DNA of 34,093 nt from Haloplanus natans DSM 17983 (GTDB lineage Archaea > Halobacteriota > Halobacteria > Halobacteriales > Haloferacaceae): NCBI RefSeq assembly GCF_000427685.1, contig NZ_ATYM01000004.1:1-34093 (forward strand). The letters are read 5' to 3'. Of this stretch, positions 22,435 through 31,096 are shown piece after piece. The position numbers were made by a program, and so were the translations under genes. Below the pieces are notes generated by a model. It saw only the letters and a program-made list of their open reading frames with translations. It did no database searches and was not told where the DNA came from. Each line of letters starts with the position of its first letter. Within the stretch, counting starts at the first letter, position 1.

Positions 22435-24581
22435 GCCTGCTCCCCGAGCCGTCGACGTTCGAGAAGCGTTACAGCGACGACGAGAAGCTAGCAAGCGAGC
22501 TACCTGATCGACCGATCACCTCACTCCGCGACCTCCAGTACGTCTACGGCCGTCTGTACACGCTTGCGACCGCGGGGGGTGGCGAGTACGCGGCCTACCT
22601 GACGCCGGAGAAATCCACGGACCTGTTCGATGAACCGGAGAGCCTACTCTATCTCCGCATCGATCTGAGTGGGAACAAGCCCCGCCTCGACCCCGAGCAA
22701 CCGATCGGTGTCGAGAGCTACGGTGAGGAGAAAGTCGAGGCTGTCGCCCACTCGTGGTTTAACGCCGCAAAAGGGTTCGACCACAGTGTCACCCACCGAA
22801 CGGGCAAGAACAAAGAGCCAGAGAAGGTCGCGGAGTATCTCCACGAACGGCTCACCGCGTGGGCGGCCGACGACGTGATTCAAGAGGCTGTCGCCGATCA
22901 CGAAGACGGATGGATCGTCGACGCGCTCGCTGCACTCGGCGAGAGTGAGGGGCTTAGAGAACGCATCGAGACGGCCGTCGACGAACAGCTCGACGGGAAG
23001 ACCACGGCGCTCACGACTGTCGCAGTCAAACTCGATTCTGACGGTGAGTATCTCCTCCCGGGTGAGGCGAGTTCGGTGTTCAACGAAGCAATGCGAGCGC
23101 GCAAGCGATCGAAGCTCGTCTCGAAGGGAGAGGCCACGAACTCCATCGGTGAGGCAACCGATCTCGTCACCGGCAATCGAGGCCCGACTGTCGGGACAGC
23201 TGAGGATCCGCTGAACTACTTCCTCGGCAAGCAGCTCGAGAAGTTCCCCGGGTTCGATCCAGACGAGGCGTGGCGGACGCACCCAGTCTCGGAAGACGTC
23301 GCCGTGACGCTGATGAACGCGCGCACGTTCGTCGACGCCTGCGACTACTACACTATGGGAGCGAACGTCTACTACCTCCCGTACTTCTTCGGGCGATTAC
23401 AGCCGACAGAGGCCCGAGAGCTCTATCGGATGCTCTATGCCGTCGTACGGGAGCAGGATATGACCCCGATTCAGCACGTCTATCAACAGTTCCAGAATGA
23501 TCCGGCGCTACAGGAGTACGGAGAGCGGTTCCGCTTCTACGTCGCGGCCGTGATGGAGCACCAGACGAAGCGATTCGACGTGTTCGGCGATACACTCGAC
23601 GGATCACTGATGTCTCCCGTGGAGTTAATCGGTAGCCATATCGACGTTCTGGAGTCGCCGCTGTTCGACGTTCATGGCGACGCTGAACGGGACACCCCCG
23701 AACTCAGGCCAGCATTTCCAGCACCAGAGAGTTGGGACATCTTCGTACCTAGCGAACACGCTCTCTTAGGCACCCTCGCGACTGGGTGGTACTTCGAACA
23801 GACGTTCGCGCCGGCCGACGACGATGACGCCAGCGCCGACGACTACCGGATCCGCGCGCTCGTGGCTGTGCTCTCGGGCGAACCGCTTGATGTCGAGACG
23901 GTCCTCACAGAGTACGTGGAACGACTGCTCGAGGACGAGGGCGAGGAGTTCCCGAGCTTCCGTGTCTCCGCACAGTACGCACAGCTCTGTGCGCTCGCCG
24001 AAGCGGGGCTTCTCACCGGACGCGACGCGTACAAACCGGTTGCAGAGCCGCGGCAGTTGACACACAACCATACAGACGATATGCAACAGGACACACCAGC
24101 CCGAGCTGACGGCGGGAACGTCGCTGCGGCTCGGGAGACGAAGCTCGAACAGTTCCTTGAACAGACGCCAGCGCTCGCGGAGGATCAGCCCGAGCGGCGT
24201 GGCAGTTTCCTCCTCGGCGCACTGGTCGGTCAAGTAACCGGCTACCAGCAAGTCAGTGAGGGGCGCTCGACGACGCTAATCGACCAGTACCCGATCAAGG
24301 CCGTCACAGAGTCGAAGCTGAAGCGCCTTGCCAGCGACGTGCTCGACAAGAACATCGTCTACTCTCGGGAGAACAATATGGCGGGGACGATGTACAGCGA
24401 GGTTGTCGATCGGCTGGTGACGACACTCCCCCAGATCGATATCGACGGCGACTGGGAACTCGACACAACGGACCTTCGATTCTACTACTCGCTCGGGGTT
24501 GCCTACGGGATGAACAACTGGGCGAGCAACGACGACGAACAGGCCGATGGCCAGCCCGCAACCGAGGAGGAAGAAGCATGA
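22431..24581 (+). CDS. cas8b: Cas8b, large subunit of type I-B Cascade
   Basis: A 716-aa acidic protein whose length and position between cas6 and cas7 match Cas8b of haloarchaeal type I-B (Csh1-like). Recognisable stretches include NPYFLG-like NYFLGKQLEKFPGFDP near residue 262 and the helical C-terminal part from about 551. Cas8b recognises the PAM and helps load Cas3. In type I-B systems a small subunit (Cas11b) can be translated from an internal start near the 3' end; ATG 24081 (residue 551) would give about 166 residues of suitable size. It overlaps both neighbours by 4 nt. Confidence 0.93.
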   Translation: MSLLPEPSTFEKRYSDDEKLASELPDRPITSLRDLQYVYGRLYTLATAGGGEYAAYLTPEKSTDLFDEPESLLYLRIDLSGNKPRLDPEQPIGVESYGEEKVEAVAHSWFNAAKGFDHSVTHRTGKNKEPEKVAEYLHERLTAWAADDVIQEAVADHEDGWIVDALAALGESEGLRERIETAVDEQLDGKTTALTTVAVKLDSDGEYLLPGEASSVFNEAMRARKRSKLVSKGEATNSIGEATDLVTGNRGPTVGTAEDPLNYFLGKQLEKFPGFDPDEAWRTHPVSEDVAVTLMNARTFVDACDYYTMGANVYYLPYFFGRLQPTEARELYRMLYAVVREQDMTPIQHVYQQFQNDPALQEYGERFRFYVAAVMEHQTKRFDVFGDTLDGSLMSPVELIGSHIDVLESPLFDVHGDAERDTPELRPAFPAPESWDIFVPSEHALLGTLATGWYFEQTFAPADDDDASADDYRIRALVAVLSGEPLDVETVLTEYVERLLEDEGEEFPSFRVSAQYAQLCALAEAGLLTGRDAYKPVAEPRQLTHNHTDDMQQDTPARADGGNVAAARETKLEQFLEQTPALAEDQPERRGSFLLGALVGQVTGYQQVSEGRSTTLIDQYPIKAVTESKLKRLASDVLDKNIVYSRENNMAGTMYSEVVDRLVTTLPQIDIDGDWELDTTDLRFYYSLGVAYGMNNWASNDDEQADGQPATEEEEA

Positions 24582-25699
24582 CCGACGACACATACGCCGA
24601 CGACAGCTACGACCCAGTAACGAACCGATCCGAGATCGTCTTCTGCTACGACGCCGTCGACGCCAACCCGAACGGGAACCCCCTGAGCGGGGCGAACCGG
24701 CCGCGAATCGATCCCGAGACCCAGCAGGCGATCGTGACCGACGTCCGGCTGAAGCGCTACCTCCGCGACCAGCTAGACGACGACGGCCACGGCGTCTACG
24801 TGCGGAACGTCAAAAACGAGGCGGGCAAGCAGTCCTCGCGTGAAGACCTGCTCGCCGACCGGATGCGCGAACTAGATCCCGACGACTGGGACCTCAGCGA
24901 TCTGGATGACGATGAGGCGGCCGAACTCCGCGAAGAAGTATTCGGCACGTTCCTTGACGCCAGCGCCGACGTGCGGTATTTCGGCGCGACGATGAGCGTC
25001 GACATGAAGGGGAGCTACGAGGGGTTCGAGGACTACCTCCCGGACCACTTCACCGGGCCGGTCCAGTTCTCGCCCGCGAAGACGCTCCACCCTGTAACCG
25101 AGAACGAGGAGTACAACAGTCTCACGAGCGTCATCGCGACCGGTGAAGGGAAAGAGCAGGGTGGGTTCGACCTCGACGACCACCGTATTCAGTACGGCTT
25201 CATCGCGTTTCACGGATTGGTCGACGAGAATGGTGCCGCTGACACGAAACTCTCTGAGGCGGATGTCGAGCGTCTCGACACCCTCCCGTGGCGCGCGATC
25301 AAGAATCAGACCATCAGCCGGAGCAAGGTCGGCCAAGAGCCACGACTCTACCTCCGTGTGGAGTACGAGGACGAGAGCTTCCACCTCGGTGGGCTCACTC
25401 GCGATCTTGACATCGATGAAGAGAGCTCGGCCCCTGTGGACGAACTCCGGAACGTCCGAGAGTTCACGCTCGACGGGACTGAGCTCGTCTCCCGGTTGGG
25501 CCGCCACGCCGACCGTATCGCCCGCGTTCGTGTCGTTGCCAGCGACGTGCTCGACGTGACCGTCGGCGATGAGGTCTACACTGCGGGCGACAAGCCCAGT
25601 GAGCACGGGTTCTACGACGTGCTCCGTGAGGCTGTCGACGACGAGACGGTCGAGGTCGTCGACGTCTACGACGAGGCTGCCGCGACAATGCCCGAGTGA
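24578..25699 (+). CDS. cas7: Cas7, backbone subunit of Cascade
   Basis: A 373-aa RAMP protein of the Csh2 type. Near the N terminus NRSEIVFCYDAVDANPNGNP is the typical Cas7b opening, with DVRLKRYLRDQL following. Several copies polymerise along the crRNA spacer. The long acidic insertion near residues 90-125 (DDDEAAEL) suits salt adaptation. It overlaps cas8b by 4 nt and abuts cas5, so stoichiometry must be set after transcription. Confidence 0.96.
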   Translation: MTDDTYADDSYDPVTNRSEIVFCYDAVDANPNGNPLSGANRPRIDPETQQAIVTDVRLKRYLRDQLDDDGHGVYVRNVKNEAGKQSSREDLLADRMRELDPDDWDLSDLDDDEAAELREEVFGTFLDASADVRYFGATMSVDMKGSYEGFEDYLPDHFTGPVQFSPAKTLHPVTENEEYNSLTSVIATGEGKEQGGFDLDDHRIQYGFIAFHGLVDENGAADTKLSEADVERLDTLPWRAIKNQTISRSKVGQEPRLYLRVEYEDESFHLGGLTRDLDIDEESSAPVDELRNVREFTLDGTELVSRLGRHADRIARVRVVASDVLDVTVGDEVYTAGDKPSEHGFYDVLREAVDDETVEVVDVYDEAAATMPE

Positions 25700-26490
25700 T
25701 GGCCCAAGAGTCACTCGAAGGCAGGACTGACGAGGACGACGGGCTCCCAGAGACGTGTCTCTCATTCGAACTCCGCGGGGAGTGGGGGCACTTCCGACGG
25801 GTCGAGGGGAACATCGTCAAACAGACGTATCGGATCATTCCCCGGACGACCGTCGCCGGTCTCGTCGCCGCGATGCTTGGGTTGGACCGGGACAGCTACT
25901 ACGAGGCGTTCAGCCAGAACGTGTCGGCTGTCGCGGTGGAGCCGATCGACGAGCTCCGAGCGATCAATATGCCGATGAACACGCTCTCGACGGCCAAAGA
26001 GCACATGACGACGATGCCCAGCCGCGGGCATGCACGGATCTCGATGCCGGACCCGTCGGAGCTCCGCCAGCAACACAACTACGAGGTACTGGTCGAACCG
26101 GCCTACCGTGTCGACCTTCAGCTCGCGAACGACGATCTCCGAAACCGACTGCAGGACCGACTCCGCGATGGGACGTCCTACTACCCGCCGAGTCTCGGCC
26201 TTTCGGAGCATCTTGCAGAGGTCACGTATCTCGGCGAGTTCGAGGTAACGCCACACGAGCGCGAGACTACCGATGTCGATTCGGCGGTGCTCGAAGCCGT
26301 CGATAGCGTCGAGCTCACTCCTGAAACGGAGGTCAAAGTCGAACGCTCACCGGCGTTTATGACGGCCGACGAAGGTGGTCGGACGACGACGGCGTTCCAG
26401 TCGATTGCGTACGCAACTGGAGCGGAGCCACTCCGAGTACATGATGTCAAGACCCACGAGGTCGACGGCCGACGGGTGATGTTCTCGTGA
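25699..26490 (+). CDS. cas5: Cas5, crRNA 5'-handle binding subunit
   Basis: A 263-aa RAMP protein of the type I-B Cas5 family. ETCLSFELRGEWGHFRRVEG near residues 18-37 and YRIIPRTTVAGLVAAMLGL near 43-61 are characteristic. It caps the 5' handle of the crRNA in Cascade. I start at ATG 25699, which overlaps the cas7 TGA; GTG 25696 would add one residue. The cas3 start is 19 bp after its stop, the largest gap within the operon. Confidence 0.94.
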   Translation: MAQESLEGRTDEDDGLPETCLSFELRGEWGHFRRVEGNIVKQTYRIIPRTTVAGLVAAMLGLDRDSYYEAFSQNVSAVAVEPIDELRAINMPMNTLSTAKEHMTTMPSRGHARISMPDPSELRQQHNYEVLVEPAYRVDLQLANDDLRNRLQDRLRDGTSYYPPSLGLSEHLAEVTYLGEFEVTPHERETTDVDSAVLEAVDSVELTPETEVKVERSPAFMTADEGGRTTTAFQSIAYATGAEPLRVHDVKTHEVDGRRVMFS

Positions 26491-26509
26491 GCCGCGAGGG
26501 GGCGTAGTC

Positions 26510-29197
26510 ATGGTCGAGTTCACCGACCGACCGTCACATATCGGACCGGACGGGGAACGGATCCCACTCGAAGAACATCTCGACGACGTCCGCGAGCGGG
26601 TCGGATGGCTCGTCCCTGACGACGCCGAGACGCCAGCAGGGAACTCGCTTGCTGAGTTGGCAGGAGTTGTGGCACAAGTTCACGACTTCGGGAAGCTAAC
26701 TTCTTGGTTCCGCGAGCATCTCCTTTCGGATGACGCGCAGCCGGACGGGCCGAAGCATCATGCCCCGATATCGGCGTTGCTCGCCCACTACGCGCTAGAG
26801 GCGCGCGGGTTCGACGGGGCGGATCCACTCATTGGCTTTCTCGCAGTCGCTAAACACCATGGCCAACTTCCAGACGTTGCTCCATATGTCTCGCAGGCGG
26901 CCGCAGATAGCGCCCAGTCCCCTCTCAAGCGGCTCTTCCGACGCGACGCCTGCCAACAGGCAAAAAAGATTAACGAGGAAGTTCCAGCACTCGCCGAATC
27001 GGTTCTCGAGCAAGCGACCAACAACTCAGGATCTTGGGCAGCGTTTCTCGAATATGTCTCCGAAGGAGAACAGGCTGGGAAGTACCGAACGATCGCCGAA
27101 CACGCCTGTGGAGGGTTAACCCTGTCTCCGGAGCCAGAGAAGCTTCCTCCTGGCTTCTACGAGTCAGTGCTACAGGTCTGGAGTGCGCTCGTCTTCGCCG
27201 ACAAGGCGAGCGCGACGTACCTATCGACCGGAATCGAAATCGGCCGGGAGGCCTACCGGTCGCCGACCCCTAGGCGGCTAGAAATCGACGCGTACATCGA
27301 CGAACTCCAGACTGAGAATGCTGAGACAGAGCTGGACCCGCGCACGGAACAGATGAACGAGCGGCGCGAGGACGCTCGACAGGAGGTTCACGCTCGCGCC
27401 AAAGAGTTCGTCGACGACGATCGGAACGTCGCGACGCTGACGCTCCCCACAGGGATGGGAAAGACACTCACGGGACTGGACGCCGCCATAACAGTGCTCA
27501 AGGGGAGTGAGATTGCGTCGAACCCAAACGAGGGGCGCCTCGTCTATGCACTGCCGTACACGTCCATTATCGATCAGGTGGCTGAACAGAGCCGCGAACT
27601 GTTCGGGACCGGCGAGAGAGGCGAACGGCTTACCGTCGACCACCACCTTGCGGATACCCTCGTCTCGCCGCCGGACGAGCCCGAATCAGTCGCCGACGAC
27701 GCCGTCGAGAACGTCGCCGCCCTCCTCGGCGAGAGCTGGCGGTCGGGGATGGTCGTGACAACGTTCGTCCAGCTGTTCGAGAGTCTCGCCGGGCCGACGA
27801 ACGCCCGCTCGATGAAGCTCCCCTCGCTGTACGGGAGCGTGGTGGTTCTCGACGAGCCACAGGCGCTGCCGCTTGAGTGGTGGCCGCTCGTGGACCGACT
27901 GGTCGAACTGTTGACCGAGGAGTACCGCGCGTCGGTGATTGCTATGACAGCCACACAGCCCGAACTCCTCTCTGCCGGCGACCGAGAGCCGTTCTCTCTC
28001 GTCTCGGACCCCGATCCGTACTACGCCGAGCTGGACCGGCTCGACTTCGTGCTTCACCCGTCCGCGGTCGCGATGCTTCCCGGGCAGAACGAGACAGAGG
28101 GTGAGATGAACGACGACGCGGAGTCAGCAGCACTCTCCTACGACCGAGCCGGCGACCTCGTCGCGACCCGGGCCGACGATCGTAAATCGGTGTTGGCGAT
28201 CTGCAACACAATCGACAGCGCACGCGAGCTCGCCGAGTCGGTGGACGACAGAACGGCACCGCTGGACGTCAACGAGGTGTACGACGAACTGCTCACCGCC
28301 GCGGACCGATCAACCAAATCGATACGCTCCGAGCGGACGCTTGCCGATGCAGTCCGTCGACGACGACCGGGGCAGCCGCTGTTGGTTCACCTCACGACAC
28401 GCCACCGTCCGTGTGACCGACGTCACCTCATCGACGTGGCGTCCGACCTCGCAGAAGCGGGTGAACCAGTGTTGTTCGTCTCCACCCAGCTGGTCGAGGC
28501 GGGCGTCGACGTGAGCTTCGACGAGGTTATCCGTGATTTCGCGCCGATGGACAGCCTCGTGCAGGCTGCGGGTCGATGTAACCGGTCATACGACCGCAAC
28601 CGTGGGCGCGTAACGGTCTGGCAGCTCGCGCCGCCGCCGAACCGCGAGACAACGCCCGCAAGCGCGGTCTACGGTCGAGGAGAGAGTCTCACCAAATTGA
28701 CTGGCCAAGCGCTGGCAACGGTCTACGACGGTGAACCGATGCCCGAGCCAGACGTTACTCGAAACGCCGTCGAACACTACTTCGACCTCCTCGATGGGCG
28801 TGACGTCGGTGCCGACGAGTATGTGGAGTACCTCGAGCGAGCAGAAGCCGAACAGCTCGGGCGACTCTCGCTCATCGACGAGCGGCCCGCCGTCGACGTG
28901 ATCGTGACGAGAACGGCCGATGAGCGCGAGACCGTCAAAGAGATCCGGCGAGCGTTCGACGAGTACCGGTGGGACGATCTGGACGACCTCGTCGAGTCGA
29001 CCGGGGACTGGCAGGTCTCCGTTCCCGTCTACCCCGGCGACGACGACACGATGGAGAAGCTCGCTGCATGCGAGCCGCTGTTCCCCGACACCGACCGGCT
29101 GGTGCTCGACGGGCGCCCGGGTCGGCATAACGGCTACTTCGACGCCACCGACGGCGTCGTCATCCCTGACACGAGCGTGGAGGCACGTCTACTGTGA
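26510..29197 (+). CDS. cas3: Cas3 helicase-nuclease with N-terminal HD domain
   Basis: An 895-aa interference enzyme. The HD nuclease is N-terminal: H23, H58-D59 (VVAQVHDFGKL) and downstream His residues in HHAPISALLAHYA and AKHHGQ. The SF2 helicase follows with Walker A LPTGMGKT near residue 316, DEAD-box variant VVLDEPQ near 445-451, TATQPEL near 480 and motif VI AAGRCNR near 686. Cascade recruits it to unwind and degrade the non-target strand. HD and helicase are fused, as usual for this subtype. No frameshift or missing motif is visible, so it is probably active. Confidence 0.97.
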   Translation: MVEFTDRPSHIGPDGERIPLEEHLDDVRERVGWLVPDDAETPAGNSLAELAGVVAQVHDFGKLTSWFREHLLSDDAQPDGPKHHAPISALLAHYALEARGFDGADPLIGFLAVAKHHGQLPDVAPYVSQAAADSAQSPLKRLFRRDACQQAKKINEEVPALAESVLEQATNNSGSWAAFLEYVSEGEQAGKYRTIAEHACGGLTLSPEPEKLPPGFYESVLQVWSALVFADKASATYLSTGIEIGREAYRSPTPRRLEIDAYIDELQTENAETELDPRTEQMNERREDARQEVHARAKEFVDDDRNVATLTLPTGMGKTLTGLDAAITVLKGSEIASNPNEGRLVYALPYTSIIDQVAEQSRELFGTGERGERLTVDHHLADTLVSPPDEPESVADDAVENVAALLGESWRSGMVVTTFVQLFESLAGPTNARSMKLPSLYGSVVVLDEPQALPLEWWPLVDRLVELLTEEYRASVIAMTATQPELLSAGDREPFSLVSDPDPYYAELDRLDFVLHPSAVAMLPGQNETEGEMNDDAESAALSYDRAGDLVATRADDRKSVLAICNTIDSARELAESVDDRTAPLDVNEVYDELLTAADRSTKSIRSERTLADAVRRRRPGQPLLVHLTTRHRPCDRRHLIDVASDLAEAGEPVLFVSTQLVEAGVDVSFDEVIRDFAPMDSLVQAAGRCNRSYDRNRGRVTVWQLAPPPNRETTPASAVYGRGESLTKLTGQALATVYDGEPMPEPDVTRNAVEHYFDLLDGRDVGADEYVEYLERAEAEQLGRLSLIDERPAVDVIVTRTADERETVKEIRRAFDEYRWDDLDDLVESTGDWQVSVPVYPGDDDTMEKLAACEPLFPDTDRLVLDGRPGRHNGYFDATDGVVIPDTSVEARLL

Positions 29198-29739
29198 GCG
29201 ATCCCGTCTCTCGGCTGGTGGCCACGGCACAGGGCGACGCCGTCGACAACCCGTTTCGCGTCACTGGCGTGATGATGCAGTACTACTACGTCTGTGAACG
29301 CGAACTCTGGTTCGAGAGCCGGAACATCGAAATCGACCGGGAGAACGCAAGCGTTGCCCGAGGGACTCGCGTCGATGAGTCCTCCTACGGCGAACGTTCA
29401 CAGGAGAACCTTCGACTCGGGATGATCGCTCTCGACCTACTTGAAGACGGTCGGGTGGTGGAGGTGAAACCCTCATCGACGTTGACAGAGCCAGCGCGAA
29501 TGCAGCTCTCGTACTACCTCTGGTACTTCGACCGGGTATTAGGCGTCGAACGTGAGGGCGTGTTGGCACACCCGACTGAGCGTCGACGTGAGGACGTTTC
29601 CCTCGACGACGACCGATGCGACAAAGTCGAGTCGGCAATCCGAGGGATTCACGCGATCGTGACCGCGGATAGCCCGCCGGAAGCCACTGAGAAACCGTAC
29701 TGCGAGTCGTGTGCCTATCACGACTTCTGTTGGGTCTGA
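29194..29739 (+). CDS. cas4: Cas4 exonuclease of the adaptation module
   Basis: A 181-aa RecB-like nuclease with four cysteines for a 4Fe-4S cluster: C34, C170, C173 and C179. The nuclease core includes EVKPSST near residue 89 and QLSYYLWYF. Cas4 trims prespacers and selects the PAM with Cas1-Cas2. The start is GTG 29194, overlapping cas3 by 4 nt. The stop lies 2 nt before cas1. Confidence 0.95.
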   Translation: MSDPVSRLVATAQGDAVDNPFRVTGVMMQYYYVCERELWFESRNIEIDRENASVARGTRVDESSYGERSQENLRLGMIALDLLEDGRVVEVKPSSTLTEPARMQLSYYLWYFDRVLGVEREGVLAHPTERRREDVSLDDDRCDKVESAIRGIHAIVTADSPPEATEKPYCESCAYHDFCWV

Positions 29740-29741
29740 TT

Positions 29742-30734
29742 ATGGACAAGAACTACCACATCTTTTCGGACGGCCGCATCGAACGGAGCGAGGATACAGT
29801 TCGGCTGGAGACCGATGATGGCGAGAAAAAACATATCCCCGTCGAACACGCTGAGGCGATCTACCTACACGGACAGATCGACTACAACACGCGGCTGATG
29901 TCGTTTCTCAATGACCACGGCGTTGCTGTCCATGTCTTCGGATGGAACGATCGCTATGCAGGGTCACTGATGCCCGAACGCGGCCAGACGAGCGGTCGAA
30001 CTGTCGTCGAGCAGGTCCGGGCGTACGACGATCCCGAGCAACGGCAGTCTCTCGCTGCCTCGTTCGTCCGTGGGAGTATCCACAATATGCGGACGAACGT
30101 CACGTACTACAACAGTCGGGAGTACGAGCTCGGGGGCGTAATCGAGGAGTTGGACAACGCGACTGCGCGTATCGACGACGCTAGCGATATCTCCGAGCTT
30201 ATGGGTGTGGAAGCGACGGCCCGGAGAGCGTACTACCAGACGTTCGAGGCGGTTCTTCCCGACTCGTTCGCGTTCGACGGCCGAGAGTACAATCCACCAC
30301 CGAATCCGGTGAACGCGCTCATTTCGTTCGGGAACAGTATGGTGTACGCAAACTGTGTCTCCGCAATCCGTGCTACCGCACTTGACCCGACCATCAGCTA
30401 TCTCCACGAGCCGGGAGAACGGCGCTACTCCCTTTCGCTGGATATTGCTGACCTGTTCAAACCAGTATTAACGGATCGGCTGCTGTTCAGACTGGTCAAC
30501 CGTAAGCAGATCAGCCGAGACGATTTCCGAGACGAGGTTGGCTCCTGTCTACTTAACGAGGAAGGGCGAACGACGTTTCTGAAGGAGTTTGAGGAGACAC
30601 TCGAGCGAACAGTCGAGCACCCGACGCTGAACCGGAAGGTGAGCTATCAGTATCTGCTTCGCTTGGAGGTATACAAGCTCAAAAAGCACTTGTTAACCGG
30701 CGAATCCTATGATTCGTTCAAGCGGTGGTGGTAG
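29742..30734 (+). CDS. cas1: Cas1 integrase
   Basis: A 330-aa spacer integrase with catalytic residues E157 (MGVEATAR), H222 (SYLHEPG) and D237 (DIADLFKP). The N-terminal beta domain opens MDKNYHIFSDGRIERSEDT. I start at ATG 29742; an in-frame upstream start at 29709 lies inside cas4 and adds an atypical hydrophobic stretch. With Cas2 it inserts new spacers at the leader-proximal repeat, here probably the leader at 30996-31096. All catalytic residues are intact. Confidence 0.97.
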   Translation: MDKNYHIFSDGRIERSEDTVRLETDDGEKKHIPVEHAEAIYLHGQIDYNTRLMSFLNDHGVAVHVFGWNDRYAGSLMPERGQTSGRTVVEQVRAYDDPEQRQSLAASFVRGSIHNMRTNVTYYNSREYELGGVIEELDNATARIDDASDISELMGVEATARRAYYQTFEAVLPDSFAFDGREYNPPPNPVNALISFGNSMVYANCVSAIRATALDPTISYLHEPGERRYSLSLDIADLFKPVLTDRLLFRLVNRKQISRDDFRDEVGSCLLNEEGRTTFLKEFEETLERTVEHPTLNRKVSYQYLLRLEVYKLKKHLLTGESYDSFKRWW

Positions 30735-30995
30735 ATGTACGTCATCGTCGTCTACGACATGGAGGCTGACAGGACCCACCTGATGCTGAAGCTCTGTCGC
30801 CGATATCTTGTTCACGTCCAGAACTCGGTACTGGAAGGGGAAATCTCGGAGGGAGATCTAGCGACACTGAAGGGGGAGATTGAAGATCTCCTTCAGGAGG
30901 GAGAATCAGTCATGGTCTACGAACTCTCTTCGGACCGGCTATTGAACCGTACCGTGTACGGGGACGACCCGACCGAAAATAGTCGGTTCCTCTAG
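30735..30995 (+). CDS. cas2: Cas2 adaptation subunit
   Basis: An 86-aa ferredoxin-fold protein. It begins MYVIVVYDMEADR with the conserved Asp8, and ends with strand VMVYELSSDR that packs in the Cas1-Cas2 complex. It starts directly after the cas1 stop and is the last gene of the operon. The array 2 leader follows immediately. Confidence 0.97.
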   Translation: MYVIVVYDMEADRTHLMLKLCRRYLVHVQNSVLEGEISEGDLATLKGEIEDLLQEGESVMVYELSSDRLLNRTVYGDDPTENSRFL

Positions 30996-31096
30996 CTGAT
31001 GTCGACCCCCCGGGGGGTTTGGGGGGATTGCGGGTCGACGGAAATGATGAAGTGTATACCACTGGTAGAGGTGATATGGTGGGCAAAACCACTATG
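30996..31096 (+). promoter_or_regulatory. Leader of CRISPR array 2
   Basis: About 100 bp between cas2 and the first repeat. It starts with the palindrome GACCCCCCGGGGGGT, nested in a wider inverted repeat, GTCGACCC (31001-31008) and GGGTCGAC (31032-31039). GTGTATACC near 31053-31060 is TATA-like and would start transcription about 12 nt before the first repeat. Position and GC palindrome match haloarchaeal type I-B leaders that drive array transcription and guide Cas1-Cas2. Confidence 0.85.

Noticed and set aside
22644-28259. Long antisense frames opposite cas8b, cas7, cas5 and cas3
   Set aside because: They mirror GC-biased codons of the true genes and have no family features.
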